From: Yinghuangia soli
GTDB lineage: Bacteria; Actinomycetota; Actinomycetes; Streptomycetales; Streptomycetaceae
Direction of reading: 5' to 3'
Assembly (NCBI RefSeq): GCF_021502675.1
Contig: NZ_JAKFHA010000008.1
Coordinates: 35,644-99,643 of the forward strand
DNA: 64,000 nt
Position 1 is the stretch's first letter. Each line of letters starts with the position of its first letter. Made by a program: the position numbers and the translations under genes. The notes under the pieces are model-generated. The model did no database searches and was not told the DNA's origin. It was given only the letters and a program-made list of their open reading frames with translations. Of the stretch, positions 7,424 to 16,180 are shown piece after piece.

Positions 7424-9292
7424 TCACGCTTCCGGGGACTCGGGCTCCTCCTGCGGTCGAGCCTGCGCCGCGGCCCAGGCCTTGATCATGGCGTCCATGT
7501 CGAAGACGACCGTGTCCGGCGTGTAGGTGCCGTCCAGCCGGAAGAGCAGGTACCGCGCGGCGGCGCCGACGTACTCGTCGCCTTCGGCGGCCGCGGCGAC
7601 CACGTCGCGGAACCTGCCGACCCGGTCCAGGGGCAGCGCGGTCAGCGCGTCCAGCGCCTCCAGGCGAACCGGCCGCGGGTTCTCCGGCCCGGCCCGGCGG
7701 GCGAGTTCGGCGACCGCATCCTCGTCGCCGGCGTACCGGGCGAGGGCCTCCGCGCACGGGATCCGGACGAACGGGTCGGCCTCGGAGCCCGGGGCGTCGC
7801 CGGAGCCCAGCAGCGGACGCAGCACCGGGACGGCGTCGAGCGCCTTGCTGCCGAGCGCGAGGATGCCGATCGCCGCCCAGCGCCGCACGGTGGCATCGGC
7901 GTCGGCCAGCGCGGCGGTGAGCAGCGGCAGGTCGGCGGGGTCCTGCCGGGGTACCGCGTCGGCCACGGCGAGGATGCGCTCCAGCGGGTACGCACCCGGC
8001 ACCCGGCTTGCCGCGTGGCCCTCCGCCGGTGCCCCCTCGGGGAGGAAGCCGTTGTCGTGCACCTCCAGCATGTGCGCGCGCAGGGCACCGGCGAGCCGGC
8101 GTTCGACGTCCTCGTACGCCGGGTCCCCGGCCAGATTGCGCACCTGGTCCGGGTCGGCGACGGTGTCGTACAGCTCGACGCCCGGCTTGGCCTGCCAGAA
8201 CGCCGACCGGGTGGCGTCGAGGCGGCCCGCGAGGTGCTCGGCCTCCCAGGACCGGTAGCCCGCGGCGAGCCACGCGAACGCCTGGTGCATGCCGTACGGC
8301 CGGTGCGGGGTGTAGTTCCGGATGTAGCGGTACCGGGCGTCCCGGACCGTGCGGACCATGTCGTACCGGGCGTCCATGCGGTTGCGCATGCCGAACGCGA
8401 GCTCGCCTGCCGCGTCGAATCCGGTGCGCAGCAGGCTCGTTCCCTGCATGTGGCCGGGGACCGCGCCGCCGGCCAGGTCGATCAGCGTGGGCGGGATCCG
8501 GATCGTGCCGACCGCGGCCGCGACCCGCGTCCCGGGCGGCGGCAGCAGATGCGCGAACCGCTCGGGTGCGGAGACGATCAGCGGGACGTGCAGGCCCTCG
8601 TTGTAGCACCACCGCTTCGAGCGCGGATTGACGCCGCCGTGGTCGGAGGTGTGCAGGACGACGGTGTCGCCGCGCAGCCCGTCCTCCTCCAGTTGCGCCA
8701 GCAGCGAGCCGAGGAAGGCGTCGAAACCGGCGATCTGCGCGTAGTACCCGGCGATGTCCTGCCGGACCTCGGGGGTGTCGGGGAGGTACTCGGGCACCCG
8801 TACGGCCTCGGGCGGCACGGGCGAGTCGCCGCCGCCGAACACCGCGCTCTCGTGGGTCGCGTCGTAGTTGAACACCGCCAGGAACGGCGCGCCTTCGGGC
8901 CGGTTGCGCCAGTGCGCGGCGGGCGAGGAGTCGTCCCAGACGGCCTGCGGGTCGATGTCGCAGTTGTAGTCGGTCTTGGCGTTGTTGGTGCAGTAGTAGC
9001 CGAGGCCTCGGATGACCTCGGGGTACGTCGGCATCCCGGCCGGATGCCGCGCCTCGGCCCGCATGTGGTGGGCGGGCCCGTTGCTCTCGGGGGCGAGGCC
9101 GGTCAGCAGCGCGTAGCGGGACGGTGCGCACACCGGCGCGGCGCTGTACGCGTGCTCGAAGAGCGTTCCCCGGGCGGCCAGTTCGTCGACGTGCGGGGTG
9201 GCCGCGTGCGGATCGCCGTAGCAGCCGAAGCGCGGCGGGCAGTCCTCGCTGACCACCCACAGGATGTTGGGGCGCGGGTCATGCGGGCTCAC
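7424..9292 (-). CDS. Sulfatase with C-terminal HEAT-like repeats
   Basis: 622 residues. The N-terminal alkaline-phosphatase fold has RPNILWVVSEDCPP (metal ligands), the sulfatase signature Cys55-Ala-Pro-Ser-Arg (cysteine to be oxidised to formylglycine) and a late metal site in HTSDHGGVNPRSKRW. This type I signature resembles N-sulfoglucosamine or heparan-type sulfatases. From about residue 450 the protein changes to alanine/leucine-rich helical repeats (DADATVRRWAAIGILALGSK and similar), as in HEAT/PBS-lyase repeats, probably a protein- or polymer-binding tail. There is no evident signal peptide, so it may act inside the cell. Start is GTG 9292, overlapping the previous sulfatase stop by 4 bp (GTGA). 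The sulfate ester substrate is unknown; release of sulfate fits the sulfur theme of the window. Confidence 0.9.
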   Translation of the reverse strand: MSPHDPRPNILWVVSEDCPPRFGCYGDPHAATPHVDELAARGTLFEHAYSAAPVCAPSRYALLTGLAPESNGPAHHMRAEARHPAGMPTYPEVIRGLGYYCTNNAKTDYNCDIDPQAVWDDSSPAAHWRNRPEGAPFLAVFNYDATHESAVFGGGDSPVPPEAVRVPEYLPDTPEVRQDIAGYYAQIAGFDAFLGSLLAQLEEDGLRGDTVVLHTSDHGGVNPRSKRWCYNEGLHVPLIVSAPERFAHLLPPPGTRVAAAVGTIRIPPTLIDLAGGAVPGHMQGTSLLRTGFDAAGELAFGMRNRMDARYDMVRTVRDARYRYIRNYTPHRPYGMHQAFAWLAAGYRSWEAEHLAGRLDATRSAFWQAKPGVELYDTVADPDQVRNLAGDPAYEDVERRLAGALRAHMLEVHDNGFLPEGAPAEGHAASRVPGAYPLERILAVADAVPRQDPADLPLLTAALADADATVRRWAAIGILALGSKALDAVPVLRPLLGSGDAPGSEADPFVRIPCAEALARYAGDEDAVAELARRAGPENPRPVRLEALDALTALPLDRVGRFRDVVAAAAEGDEYVGAAARYLLFRLDGTYTPDTVVFDMDAMIKAWAAAQARPQEEPESPEA

Positions 9293-11121
9293 GCGGACGT
9301 CCCCTCCGGCGCGCCGGCTGCTACCTGGACCGGAGCCGCTGCGGAACCGGGCAGGGCGGCGAGGGCGGTGGCGATCGTCCGTACCGTGTTCGGCGGCAGC
9401 AGCCCGCCTGCGAGCTGGGCGACTTGCAGCAGGCTCGCATCGCCGACCATGCGGAGCAGGCTGCCGTCCAGGACGCGGCCGAGCCCGGCGTCGCGCAGCA
9501 CCTGCTCGCTCGCGGGGTCCGCGGCGAGCTCGCGGAGCGGGGTGTGCACGCTGCTCGGCCCGTCCGGGAACTCCGACGGATCGAGCGGGAGTTCCTCCAC
9601 CGCCGCGCTGCGCTGCTTGCCGACCAGGAGGTGCTCGGGCCCGACGGGGCCGACCGGCGGCAGGCCGAGGCGCTCGTACTGCTCCGCGGGGGCGTCCGCG
9701 GCGCGCATCACGTCGGCGAGGAGATTGGCCATGCGCAGTTCGAGGTCGTCGTCGACCAGCGGGTTCTCCTGCTCCGGGTCGGTGTGCAGGTCGAACAGCA
9801 GGCTGCCGAACCGGGCGGGGGAGAGCGCGAAGCCGGGCACCTTGAGCACCGGCGTGCCCTTGGTGAAGGCGTAGGTGCCGCCCGGGACCAGCTCGGCGCC
9901 GCGCAGTTCCCCGACCGTGAACAGGCCGCGCATGTGCGCGGGCATGAGGGTGTGCTCGGACAGCGGTTCGTTCGCCGCGGTCGCGCAGGCGCGCATGTAG
10001 ACGTGGCGCCCGTCGGTGACCGAGACATGCCCGCCGAACGCACCGAAGATCCCGGCCTCGCGGACCGGGGTGCCGTCCGCGACGGTGGCGCGCAGCGGCA
10101 CGCCCATCATGTCGGCGGTGCGGTCGACGCCGAAGAATTCGAGGAGCGTGGGCCCGATGTCGATGGTCTGCACGAGGGCGTCGCGGCGTTCGCCCCGCAC
10201 GCGGCTGCGCGGGTCCCATATGAACAGCGGCGTGTGGATGGTCTCGTCGTACCAGGGCTGGACGTTCTTGCCCCACCAGCCCTTCTCGCCCAGCAGGAAG
10301 CCGTGGTCGGTGCAGACGATGAGCATGGTGTCGTCCCACAGGCCCTGCTCGTCCATCGCGTCCAGGACCCGGCCGAGGTTGCGGTCGCACATGGACAGCA
10401 GGGCGGCGTACTCGCGGCGCACGTGCTCGACCTGCTCGGGGGTCTCCAGGACCATCCGGTAGTCGGGCCAGTCGTACTGCGGGCCGTCGTAGTCGTGCGG
10501 GTAGAGATCCTTGTAGTGCTGCTGGCTGAAGAACGGCTCGTGCGGGTCGAAGGTCTCGATCTGCACGAACCAGTTGTCCTCCGCCCGGTTGCGCGCGATG
10601 AACTCCAGCCCGGCGTCGAACGTCTTCGTCTGCGGCTGGTCCTCCTCGCGCGTGAGGTACGTGCGGTTGATCCAGTCCTGGCGCCACGCTTCGCCGCGCA
10701 TCGTCTTCAGGCTCTCCGGGATCTCCGGATCGGCGACGTGGCCCTTCCAGAAGTCGCCCTCCTGGCCGCGGAAGAACTCGTGGGTGCGGTAGCGGCCGTG
10801 GTACGTCGCGCCGCCGTCCTCCCAGTAGTGCTGGTGGTCGGTGGCCAGGTGGGTGTAGACGCCCGCATCGCCGAGCATCTGCGGGCAGGAGTCGTCGAAC
10901 GGCTCCAGCGGGCCCCAGCTCCGGTGCAGGAAGTTGTGCCGCCCGGTGTGCAGTTCGCGCCGGGCCGGCATGCACGGCATGCTCCCCGCGTAGCAGTTGT
11001 CGAAGGTCGCGGTCCGCTCGGCCAGCCGCGCGAAGTTCGGCGCGTGGATCCAGTCCGCGGCGCCGTACGGCGGCAGATAGCGCCGATTGAGGCTGTCGAA
11101 CATGACCATGACGGCTTTCAT
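9289..11121 (-). CDS. Sulfatase
   Basis: 610 residues. It begins MKAVMVMFDSLNRRYLPPYG (metal-binding Asp) and has the signature Cys50-Met-Pro-Ala-Arg followed by RELHTGR, the C-x-P/A-x-R site of formylglycine sulfatases, then LIVCTDHGFLLGEKGWWGKN near residue 290, supplying the second metal pair. ATG 11121 is chosen over an upstream start because GAGGAG lies eight bases before it and the conserved N-terminus starts there. It has no signal peptide. It is translationally coupled to the second sulfatase, so both are likely used on one sulfated molecule. No formylglycine-generating enzyme is encoded in this window. Substrate unknown. Confidence 0.92.
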   Translation of the reverse strand: MKAVMVMFDSLNRRYLPPYGAADWIHAPNFARLAERTATFDNCYAGSMPCMPARRELHTGRHNFLHRSWGPLEPFDDSCPQMLGDAGVYTHLATDHQHYWEDGGATYHGRYRTHEFFRGQEGDFWKGHVADPEIPESLKTMRGEAWRQDWINRTYLTREEDQPQTKTFDAGLEFIARNRAEDNWFVQIETFDPHEPFFSQQHYKDLYPHDYDGPQYDWPDYRMVLETPEQVEHVRREYAALLSMCDRNLGRVLDAMDEQGLWDDTMLIVCTDHGFLLGEKGWWGKNVQPWYDETIHTPLFIWDPRSRVRGERRDALVQTIDIGPTLLEFFGVDRTADMMGVPLRATVADGTPVREAGIFGAFGGHVSVTDGRHVYMRACATAANEPLSEHTLMPAHMRGLFTVGELRGAELVPGGTYAFTKGTPVLKVPGFALSPARFGSLLFDLHTDPEQENPLVDDDLELRMANLLADVMRAADAPAEQYERLGLPPVGPVGPEHLLVGKQRSAAVEELPLDPSEFPDGPSSVHTPLRELAADPASEQVLRDAGLGRVLDGSLLRMVGDASLLQVAQLAGGLLPPNTVRTIATALAALPGSAAAPVQVAAGAPEGTSA

Positions 11122-11202
11122 GCGTGCTGCTCCTCGACGTTCCGGCACCGGGCCCGCCGGCTCCGCGCGGCACGCGGCACCGCCCTGAAGCAGACCTGCC
11201 CT

Positions 11203-11298
11203 CTATATATGCCAGAACACTGCTGCTTGGAATAGCTCCCTGCTCAGGACGACACATGCCGTTCACATCTTCACTCAGCTAGATTCTCTTGTATCTAG
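11203..11298 (-). promoter_or_regulatory. Sulfatase promoter region with inverted repeat
   Basis: On the minus strand a TATATA-type -10 (about 11203-11209) lies 80 bases before the first sulfatase. Upstream is CTAGAT-N8-ATCTAG (11279-11298), a perfect 6-bp inverted repeat that could be an operator. Because it also lies 16 bases after the end of the GT87-type gene, a terminator role cannot be excluded, though an AT-rich 6-bp stem with an 8-nt loop would be weak. Confidence 0.4.
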
Positions 11299-11313
11299 TC
11301 GGCCAGGTATCGG

Positions 11314-12717
11314 TCAGACCGCGGCGGCCGTGACCGGAGGCAGTTGCGGCTCGTCGGCCACCCTGCGCCGCAGGTACGCCCGGGCCGCCGCGGTCCCCGC
11401 GACGACCAGCAGCGCGGCCCCGTACGCGCCGACGTGCACGGTCTCGACCTGCTCCGGTGTGAGCCCGAGCGTCCACAGGAAGTAGAGCGCGTAGCCGGCC
11501 AGGCCGACCGCCATCCACTCGGCCCGCCCGTCGAGGACCACCAGCCCGACCAGCATGAGCGCGTACCAGGGGTAAGCGGGCGCCAGGACGAGCAGCAGGA
11601 CCCCGATCATGGTCAGCGCCGCGCCCCACGGCCGATCCGGATCGGAACGGCGCATCACCAGCACGGCCGTGGCGACCAGCACGGCCACCGCGGCGTACGG
11701 TGTCGCCCGATCCGGCAGCACCAGCCCCAGCAGCGCGAAGCGGGCGCCGTCCTCGTAGCGTTCCTCGCGCAGATAGCCCGGCAGGTAGCCGACGACCGCG
11801 GAGCCGGACATGAGCAAGTACGGCACGTACGAGACCACGACGGTCGCGGCGGCCGTGCCCCAGGTGACCCACGGCCGCCGCCGCGCCGCGCCGACCAGGG
11901 ACGCGGCCGGGAACATCTTCGTGGCCACCGCAGCCCCGGCGAGCAGCCCGCCCAGCACCGGACGCCGCGCCGCCACCGCGGCCAGCCCGAGCACCATGAA
12001 CAGCACGCCGAGCCCGTCCACATGCGCGTTGTTGCCGGACTCCAGCACCACCATCGGGCACCACGCCCACAGCACCGCATGCCGGGGGTCGCGGCCGAAG
12101 CGGCGCAGCACCAGCAGCAGCGCGACCGTGACGGCCAGCGCGACCAGCGCAGCCGCGGCCTGCACCGGCTCACGCCCGCCGTCGGGTGTGACCGCGTGTA
12201 CCGCGCGGTACCAGAACTGCGCGACCGGCGGATAGATCGTGTGCACGGCAGGACGGTTCATCATGGTGCAGGTGCCGTCCGGCAGCGGGTGTTCCAACCA
12301 CCCCGTGCAGTCCCCCGACGGGAAGAGCCACTCGTCGCGCAGTTCCCGCAGTTCCGGATCCTGCGGCGCGTACTGGTACGGCGAGATCCCGGCCGCCTGC
12401 ACACGCCCGTCCCAGGCGTACCGGTAGGAATCGTCGCTTGTCTGCGGCGGCGCGGACATCGCGACGAGCTGGAACGCGACGGCACCGATCAGGATCATCG
12501 GCACTGCGGCCCGGCGCGGCACATGGCGGATCACCACGTACGCCGCCGCCGCGAACAGCGCCCAGGCGGCCCCGTACACGGCGTAGGTGCCGTAGTCGCC
12601 GGGACGCGTGTGCGGGCCGTGCACGGCGTAGGCGAGAGTGGCGCCGAGCCCGACCCCGAGGGCGGCGGCCGACACCGCGATCGCGACGGCGGCACCTTGG
12701 CGACGACGGGATTCCAT
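11314..12717 (-). CDS. GT87/DUF2029-type membrane glycosyltransferase
   Basis: 467 residues with about ten hydrophobic helices. The loop after the first helices carries SDDSYRYAWDGRVQAAGISPYQYAP, the acidic/Trp motif typical of polyprenol-phosphate-sugar-dependent transferases (DUF2029, mannosyltransferase-like); later loops contain HTIYPPVAQFWYRAV and NNAHVDGLGVLFMVLGLAA. It probably adds a sugar from a lipid carrier to a surface glycan on the outer face of the membrane. ATG 12717 lies 49 bases beyond the shared 18-bp promoter box at 12767-12784, with a CAGGGT -10. It is divergent from the molybdopterin oxidoreductase gene. Sugar and acceptor are not known. Confidence 0.8.
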   Translation of the reverse strand: MESRRRQGAAVAIAVSAAALGVGLGATLAYAVHGPHTRPGDYGTYAVYGAAWALFAAAAYVVIRHVPRRAAVPMILIGAVAFQLVAMSAPPQTSDDSYRYAWDGRVQAAGISPYQYAPQDPELRELRDEWLFPSGDCTGWLEHPLPDGTCTMMNRPAVHTIYPPVAQFWYRAVHAVTPDGGREPVQAAAALVALAVTVALLLVLRRFGRDPRHAVLWAWCPMVVLESGNNAHVDGLGVLFMVLGLAAVAARRPVLGGLLAGAAVATKMFPAASLVGAARRRPWVTWGTAAATVVVSYVPYLLMSGSAVVGYLPGYLREERYEDGARFALLGLVLPDRATPYAAVAVLVATAVLVMRRSDPDRPWGAALTMIGVLLLVLAPAYPWYALMLVGLVVLDGRAEWMAVGLAGYALYFLWTLGLTPEQVETVHVGAYGAALLVVAGTAAARAYLRRRVADEPQLPPVTAAAV

Positions 12718-12766
12718 GCCCCGACCCTGGCAGGCCGAACGCCGCCGGGCCGCCCGCCGCGGCGAC

Positions 12767-12784
12767 ACGTCAGCACTCCGTAAG
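12767..12784 (-). promoter_or_regulatory. TCS box A (GT87 promoter)
   Basis: Minus-strand CTTACGGAGTGCTGACGT. It matches box C (20215-20232) at 15 of 18 positions and has the same 37-nt gap to the -10 (12724-12729). Confidence 0.65.
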
Positions 12785-12907
12785 CACCCGGAGCGGTACA
12801 TCAGGCCCGTTTCGGGGATTGAGTGCGGACATGAGCATGCAATGCGAGCGAAGCGAGAAGAGGCCGCGCTCGGCGGATGCGGCCGCCGGGCGCACCGGGG
12901 CCGCGGC

Positions 12908-14134
12908 ATGAGCCGCATCTCCGTCCCGCGCGGGCACGTTCCCGACATCCCGCTGCCCGAACCCCCCGCAGCGCTGCGCCGCGGCCCGCTCCGCGAGGGA
13001 GCCTTCCGCAGCGCCCTGCACGACCCGCGCACGGCAGTCGTCGTCGGCCGCCTGCTGGGCGTCTCGTTCGCGGTGTGCTTCCTGACCGGCCTGCTCAGCC
13101 ACCTGATGCAGCACCAGCCGGGCTGGCTCGCCTTCCCCAGCCGCCCGGTGTGGGGGTACCGGGTGAGCCAAGGGCTGCACGTCGCGACCGGCATCGCCGC
13201 GGTGCCGCTGCTGCTGGTCAAGCTGTGGGTGGTCTACCCGCGGCTGTTCGCCTGGCCGCCGGCCCGTTCGGTACGCCACGCACTCGAACGGCTGTCGATC
13301 GCGGTCCTGGTCGCCGCCGCCATCTTCGAACTGGCGACCGGTCTGATCAACATCGTGCAGTGGTACCCGTGGCCGTTCGCGTTCGTCCCGGTGCACTACT
13401 GGATCGGCTGGGTCGCCACCGGCGCACTCGTGCTGCACATCGGGGTGCAACTCCCGGTCATCACCGAGCACTGGCGCCGCGGTCCCGAGGTACTGCCCGC
13501 GGCGTCGCCCTCCGCGGCCGGCGACGGCAGCTCCGCCGATGCGCCGAGCCGCCGCGGGCTGCTCGCCGTCCTGGGTGCCTCGGTGGGTGTCGTCACCCTC
13601 GCGACGGTCGGCCAGACGGTCTCGCCGCTCGCCAAGGTCTCCCTGCTCGCACCGCGCAAGCCCGGCGTCGGACCCCAGGACCTGCCGGTCAACAGGACCG
13701 CCGCGGCCGCCGCGGTCCTGACCCCGATCCGCGACCCCGGGTGGCGGCTCACCGTGGCCGGCCCACGGGGATTCTCGCTGTCCCGCGCGGAGTTGCTGGC
13801 GATGCCGCAGCACACGGTGACCCTCCCCATCGCCTGCGTCGAAGGCTGGAGCGCGTCGGCGAGCTGGACCGGGGTGCGGATCCGCGACCTGATGGACCGC
13901 GCGGGCGCGCCCCGGGACGCCACGCTCCGGGTGGTCTCGCTGGAACTCGGCAGCCCGTACTCCGTCATGGAGATGCGGCACGACTACACCCGCGACCCGC
14001 TGACGCTGCTGGCCCTCGGCCTCAACGGCGAGACGCTGGACGAGGACCACGGCTACCCGGCACGGATCATCGCCCCGAACCGGCCCGGCGTGCTGCAGAC
14101 CAAGTGGGTGGACCGGATGGAGGTCCTGACGTGA
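12908..14134 (+). CDS. Membrane-anchored molybdopterin-dependent oxidoreductase (sulfite oxidase/YedY fold)
   Basis: 408 residues. The first about 200 residues contain four hydrophobic helices with His residues (LLGVSFAVCFLTGLLSHLMQ, SQGLHVATGIAAVPLLLVKL, VHYWIGWVATGALVLHIGV), like a cytochrome b561-type haem anchor. After a twin-arginine-like helix (RRGLLAVLGASVG) comes a sulfite-oxidase-fold molybdopterin domain with Cys310 in PIACVEGWSASASWTG as the likely Mo ligand, and the C-terminal ARIIAPNRPGVLQTKWVDR. It probably oxidises or reduces a substrate outside the membrane. Start ATG 12908 is the conserved-looking choice; an in-frame ATG at 12842 is possible because the upstream site of 12908 is weak. 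Its stop overlaps the next gene by 4 bp. Confidence 0.85.
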   Translation: MSRISVPRGHVPDIPLPEPPAALRRGPLREGAFRSALHDPRTAVVVGRLLGVSFAVCFLTGLLSHLMQHQPGWLAFPSRPVWGYRVSQGLHVATGIAAVPLLLVKLWVVYPRLFAWPPARSVRHALERLSIAVLVAAAIFELATGLINIVQWYPWPFAFVPVHYWIGWVATGALVLHIGVQLPVITEHWRRGPEVLPAASPSAAGDGSSADAPSRRGLLAVLGASVGVVTLATVGQTVSPLAKVSLLAPRKPGVGPQDLPVNRTAAAAAVLTPIRDPGWRLTVAGPRGFSLSRAELLAMPQHTVTLPIACVEGWSASASWTGVRIRDLMDRAGAPRDATLRVVSLELGSPYSVMEMRHDYTRDPLTLLALGLNGETLDEDHGYPARIIAPNRPGVLQTKWVDRMEVLT

Positions 14135-14673
14135 CGGACGAGCCCGCGGCGGACGAGCCGACGCCGCACGACACCCCGGACCGGCCCGATCCGGACCGCT
14201 CCTCCCAAGGCGGCCCGTCGGGCACCGCCGCGCCCGCGTCCACCGCGGTCCGGGTCGCCCGGACGCTGCTCGGCGCCGCCGGCCTGGCCGGGATCGGCTA
14301 CGGCATCGCCGGACTCCTCGACGAACCGGCCTACACCGACAAGTGGGGAGTCGCCGAGTGGCTCGTCGGCGGCCTGCTCCTGCACGACGCGGTCTTCGCC
14401 GTCCTCGTGTTCGTGCTCGGCGCGGCCGCCATGCGCGCGGCACCCGGCCGCGGCCCGGCGCCCTGGGTGCGGCGCACCTTCCTCGGCGGCCTCGCCGTCG
14501 GCATCGCCGCCACGCTGATCGCGCTGCCGGCCCTGGTGCGGCCCGGCACGCCGCCGAACCCGTCCGTGCTGCCGCTCGACTACGGCCGCAACCTGGCCGT
14601 GGTCTGGGGCGTGGTCCTCGCCGTCACCGGCATCACCATCGCGGTACGCAAATGGCGGGCCGGGCGCGGATAG
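14131..14673 (+). CDS. Small integral membrane protein, unknown function
   Basis: 180 residues starting at GTG 14131, overlapping the oxidoreductase stop (GTGA). A proline/aspartate-rich cytoplasmic N-terminus of about 40 residues is followed by four hydrophobic helices (ARTLLGAAGLAGIGYGIAGL, LLLHDAVFAVLVFVLGAAAM, LGGLAVGIAATLIALPAL, NLAVVWGVVLAVTGITIAV). Similar four-helix proteins accompany molybdopterin oxidoreductases, so it may be an assembly partner or electron-transfer subunit. No recognised catalytic residues are visible. Confidence 0.75.
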   Translation: MTDEPAADEPTPHDTPDRPDPDRSSQGGPSGTAAPASTAVRVARTLLGAAGLAGIGYGIAGLLDEPAYTDKWGVAEWLVGGLLLHDAVFAVLVFVLGAAAMRAAPGRGPAPWVRRTFLGGLAVGIAATLIALPALVRPGTPPNPSVLPLDYGRNLAVVWGVVLAVTGITIAVRKWRAGRG

Positions 14674-14687
14674 CCGCCCGGCCCGCC
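14654..14687. terminator. Bidirectional terminator overlapping the stop codon
   Basis: A perfect 13-bp stem (14654-14666 with 14675-14687) includes the TAG stop in its loop. It separates the convergent membrane-protein and methyltransferase genes, only 26 bp apart. Confidence 0.7.
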
Positions 14688-14699
14688 TGGAAGGACGGG

Positions 14700-15446
14700 T
14701 CAGCCGCAGCGCACGAGCGCCGCGAACGCCCGTCCTTCCGTGCGCCACGCCGCATGCGGAGTGAACGCGCGGGCACCGGCCAGACCGGCGAGCGCGCGGG
14801 TGCCGACGCGCGCCCAGCGGAACGGTGCGCCGCGCCGGCCCTGCGCATCCTCGACGCGCGCCGCGAACCGCTCGTGCGCGCCGGGATCCGCGGCGTCCGT
14901 CTCGACCAGCAGCACGCCGCCAGGGCACAGGAGTTCGCGGACCCGGTCGAGCAGCGCGCCGGGATCGCCGCCGATGCCGATGTTCCCGTCCGCCAGCAGC
15001 GCCGCCGACCAGCGCCCTTCCCCCGGGAGCGGGTCGAACACCGAACGGCGCAGCACCGCGGCGCCGGCCGCGGCGGTCAACCGGACCGCGGCCGGCGCGA
15101 CATCGATGCCCAGCGCCGGGACGCCGCGCCGCACGAGTGCCGCCGCCAGGCGCCCGGGCCCGCAGCCGATGTCGAGCGTCGGCCCGGCGCAGCGCGCCAG
15201 CAGCGTCTCGTCGTCCGCGTCCGCACCCGCCTTCCAGCGGTCGACGTCCAGGCTCTCGCGCCGCCCGTCGGCCCGGACCAGGAAGAGCGGACCGCCGTCC
15301 TGCAAGGCCCGTTCGTACGGCGCGGTGGCACGCGCGTCGCGGATGTCCGGGGCCGGGACCGGCACATCCGCCGGCCGGGGAGAGGACGCCTCCGGCACGC
15401 CCCGCGGCGACCGGAGGCTCCCGGACGGCGACGCGGCCGCCGTCAC
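14700..15446 (-). CDS. Class I SAM-dependent methyltransferase
   Basis: 248 residues. After an unstructured Pro/Ser-rich N-terminus, the SAM-binding motif I reads GPTLDIGCGPGRLAAALVRRG, followed by LGIDVAPAAVRLT (acidic ribose contact) and the motif IV region AALLADGNIGIGGDPGALL, then LLCPGGVLLVETDA. It is the third gene of the minus-strand operon GT2 - DUF2064 - methyltransferase, starting at GTG 15446 with a 4-bp overlap. It probably methylates a sugar or a glycan-lipid intermediate made by the neighbours; the target cannot be seen. Confidence 0.87.
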   Translation of the reverse strand: MTAAASPSGSLRSPRGVPEASSPRPADVPVPAPDIRDARATAPYERALQDGGPLFLVRADGRRESLDVDRWKAGADADDETLLARCAGPTLDIGCGPGRLAAALVRRGVPALGIDVAPAAVRLTAAAGAAVLRRSVFDPLPGEGRWSAALLADGNIGIGGDPGALLDRVRELLCPGGVLLVETDAADPGAHERFAARVEDAQGRRGAPFRWARVGTRALAGLAGARAFTPHAAWRTEGRAFAALVRCG

Positions 15447-16180
15447 GCGAGGACCCCGATGCGGCCCGGAGCGGATACCCGGGCTCCCGGCGGGTGGTCC
15501 GTGAGCGTGCCGTCCGTGGCCGTGCTGTCCGTGGCCGTGCCGTCCGCGACCGTGCCGTCCGCGACGCCCAACGCGCGGGCCAGCCGGGCCGTGCGGGTGT
15601 GCGGGGCCAGGGCGGCCACGTGCGCGAGGTCGTCGGCGGTGTCGATGTCGTCGAGCTGCGGCAGGTCCCGCACGGCCAGACCGGCTGCGGTCAGCCGGGA
15701 CCGCTGCGCCGCGCCGGTGTGCGGCACCGACATCGGTACGCCGCGCAGCAGTTCCGGATCGGGCCGGCGCAGGCCGAGTGCCCAGAAGCCGCCGTCGGCG
15801 GCCGGGCCGAACCACGCGTCGGCCGCGTCCCAGTCGACCGAGCCCAGGAGCGCGGGGGTGACCTGCGGCGTGTCCATGCCGACCAGCAGCGCGGGCCCCC
15901 GGCACAGCGCGAACGCCGCGGCCAGCCGGGCGTCCAGCCCTCCGGCGCACTGCGGGACGACCTCGAAGCCGGTCGGGAACCACGGGCTCGGCACACCGTC
16001 GAGCACCAGGATCCGGCGGGCGGCGGGGGTCGCGCGTACCGCCTCCAGGGTGTCGGCGAGCGCCGCCTCGGCGACGTCGGCGGCCTCGCGGTGCGTGAGC
16101 CCAGGAGTCAGCCGGGTCTTCACGCGGCCGGGTACCGGCGCCTTCGCGATGACGAGCAGAGTGGTGCCGGAATCAGACAC
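15443..16180 (-). CDS. DUF2064 (CofC-like) nucleotidyl/glycosyltransferase
   Basis: 245 residues. The nucleotide-diphospho-sugar transferase N-terminus TLLVIAKAPVPGRVKTRLTP is diagnostic of the DUF2064 family related to CofC and MobA, with ALLVGMDTPQVTPALL and the metal/product loop GPAADGGFWALGL and QLDDIDTADDL. Members are commonly found next to a GT2 enzyme, as here, where its GTG start overlaps the GT2 stop by 8 bp. It probably handles an NDP-sugar or adds a phospho-sugar during surface glycan synthesis. The last about 45 residues are low-complexity Thr/Asp repeats (DGTVADGTATDSTATDGT). Confidence 0.85.
   Translation of the reverse strand: MSDSGTTLLVIAKAPVPGRVKTRLTPGLTHREAADVAEAALADTLEAVRATPAARRILVLDGVPSPWFPTGFEVVPQCAGGLDARLAAAFALCRGPALLVGMDTPQVTPALLGSVDWDAADAWFGPAADGGFWALGLRRPDPELLRGVPMSVPHTGAAQRSRLTAAGLAVRDLPQLDDIDTADDLAHVAALAPHTRTARLARALGVADGTVADGTATDSTATDGTLTDHPPGARVSAPGRIGVLA

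Noticed and set aside
7424-11266. A single 1,280-residue protein spanning both sulfatases
   Set aside because: The frame is that of the second sulfatase only; in the first half it is out of frame with the obvious first sulfatase. Two coupled genes explain the data.
12842-12908. Earlier start for the molybdopterin oxidoreductase
   Set aside because: ATG 12842 adds 22 basic residues with no better ribosome site. Kept only as an alternative.
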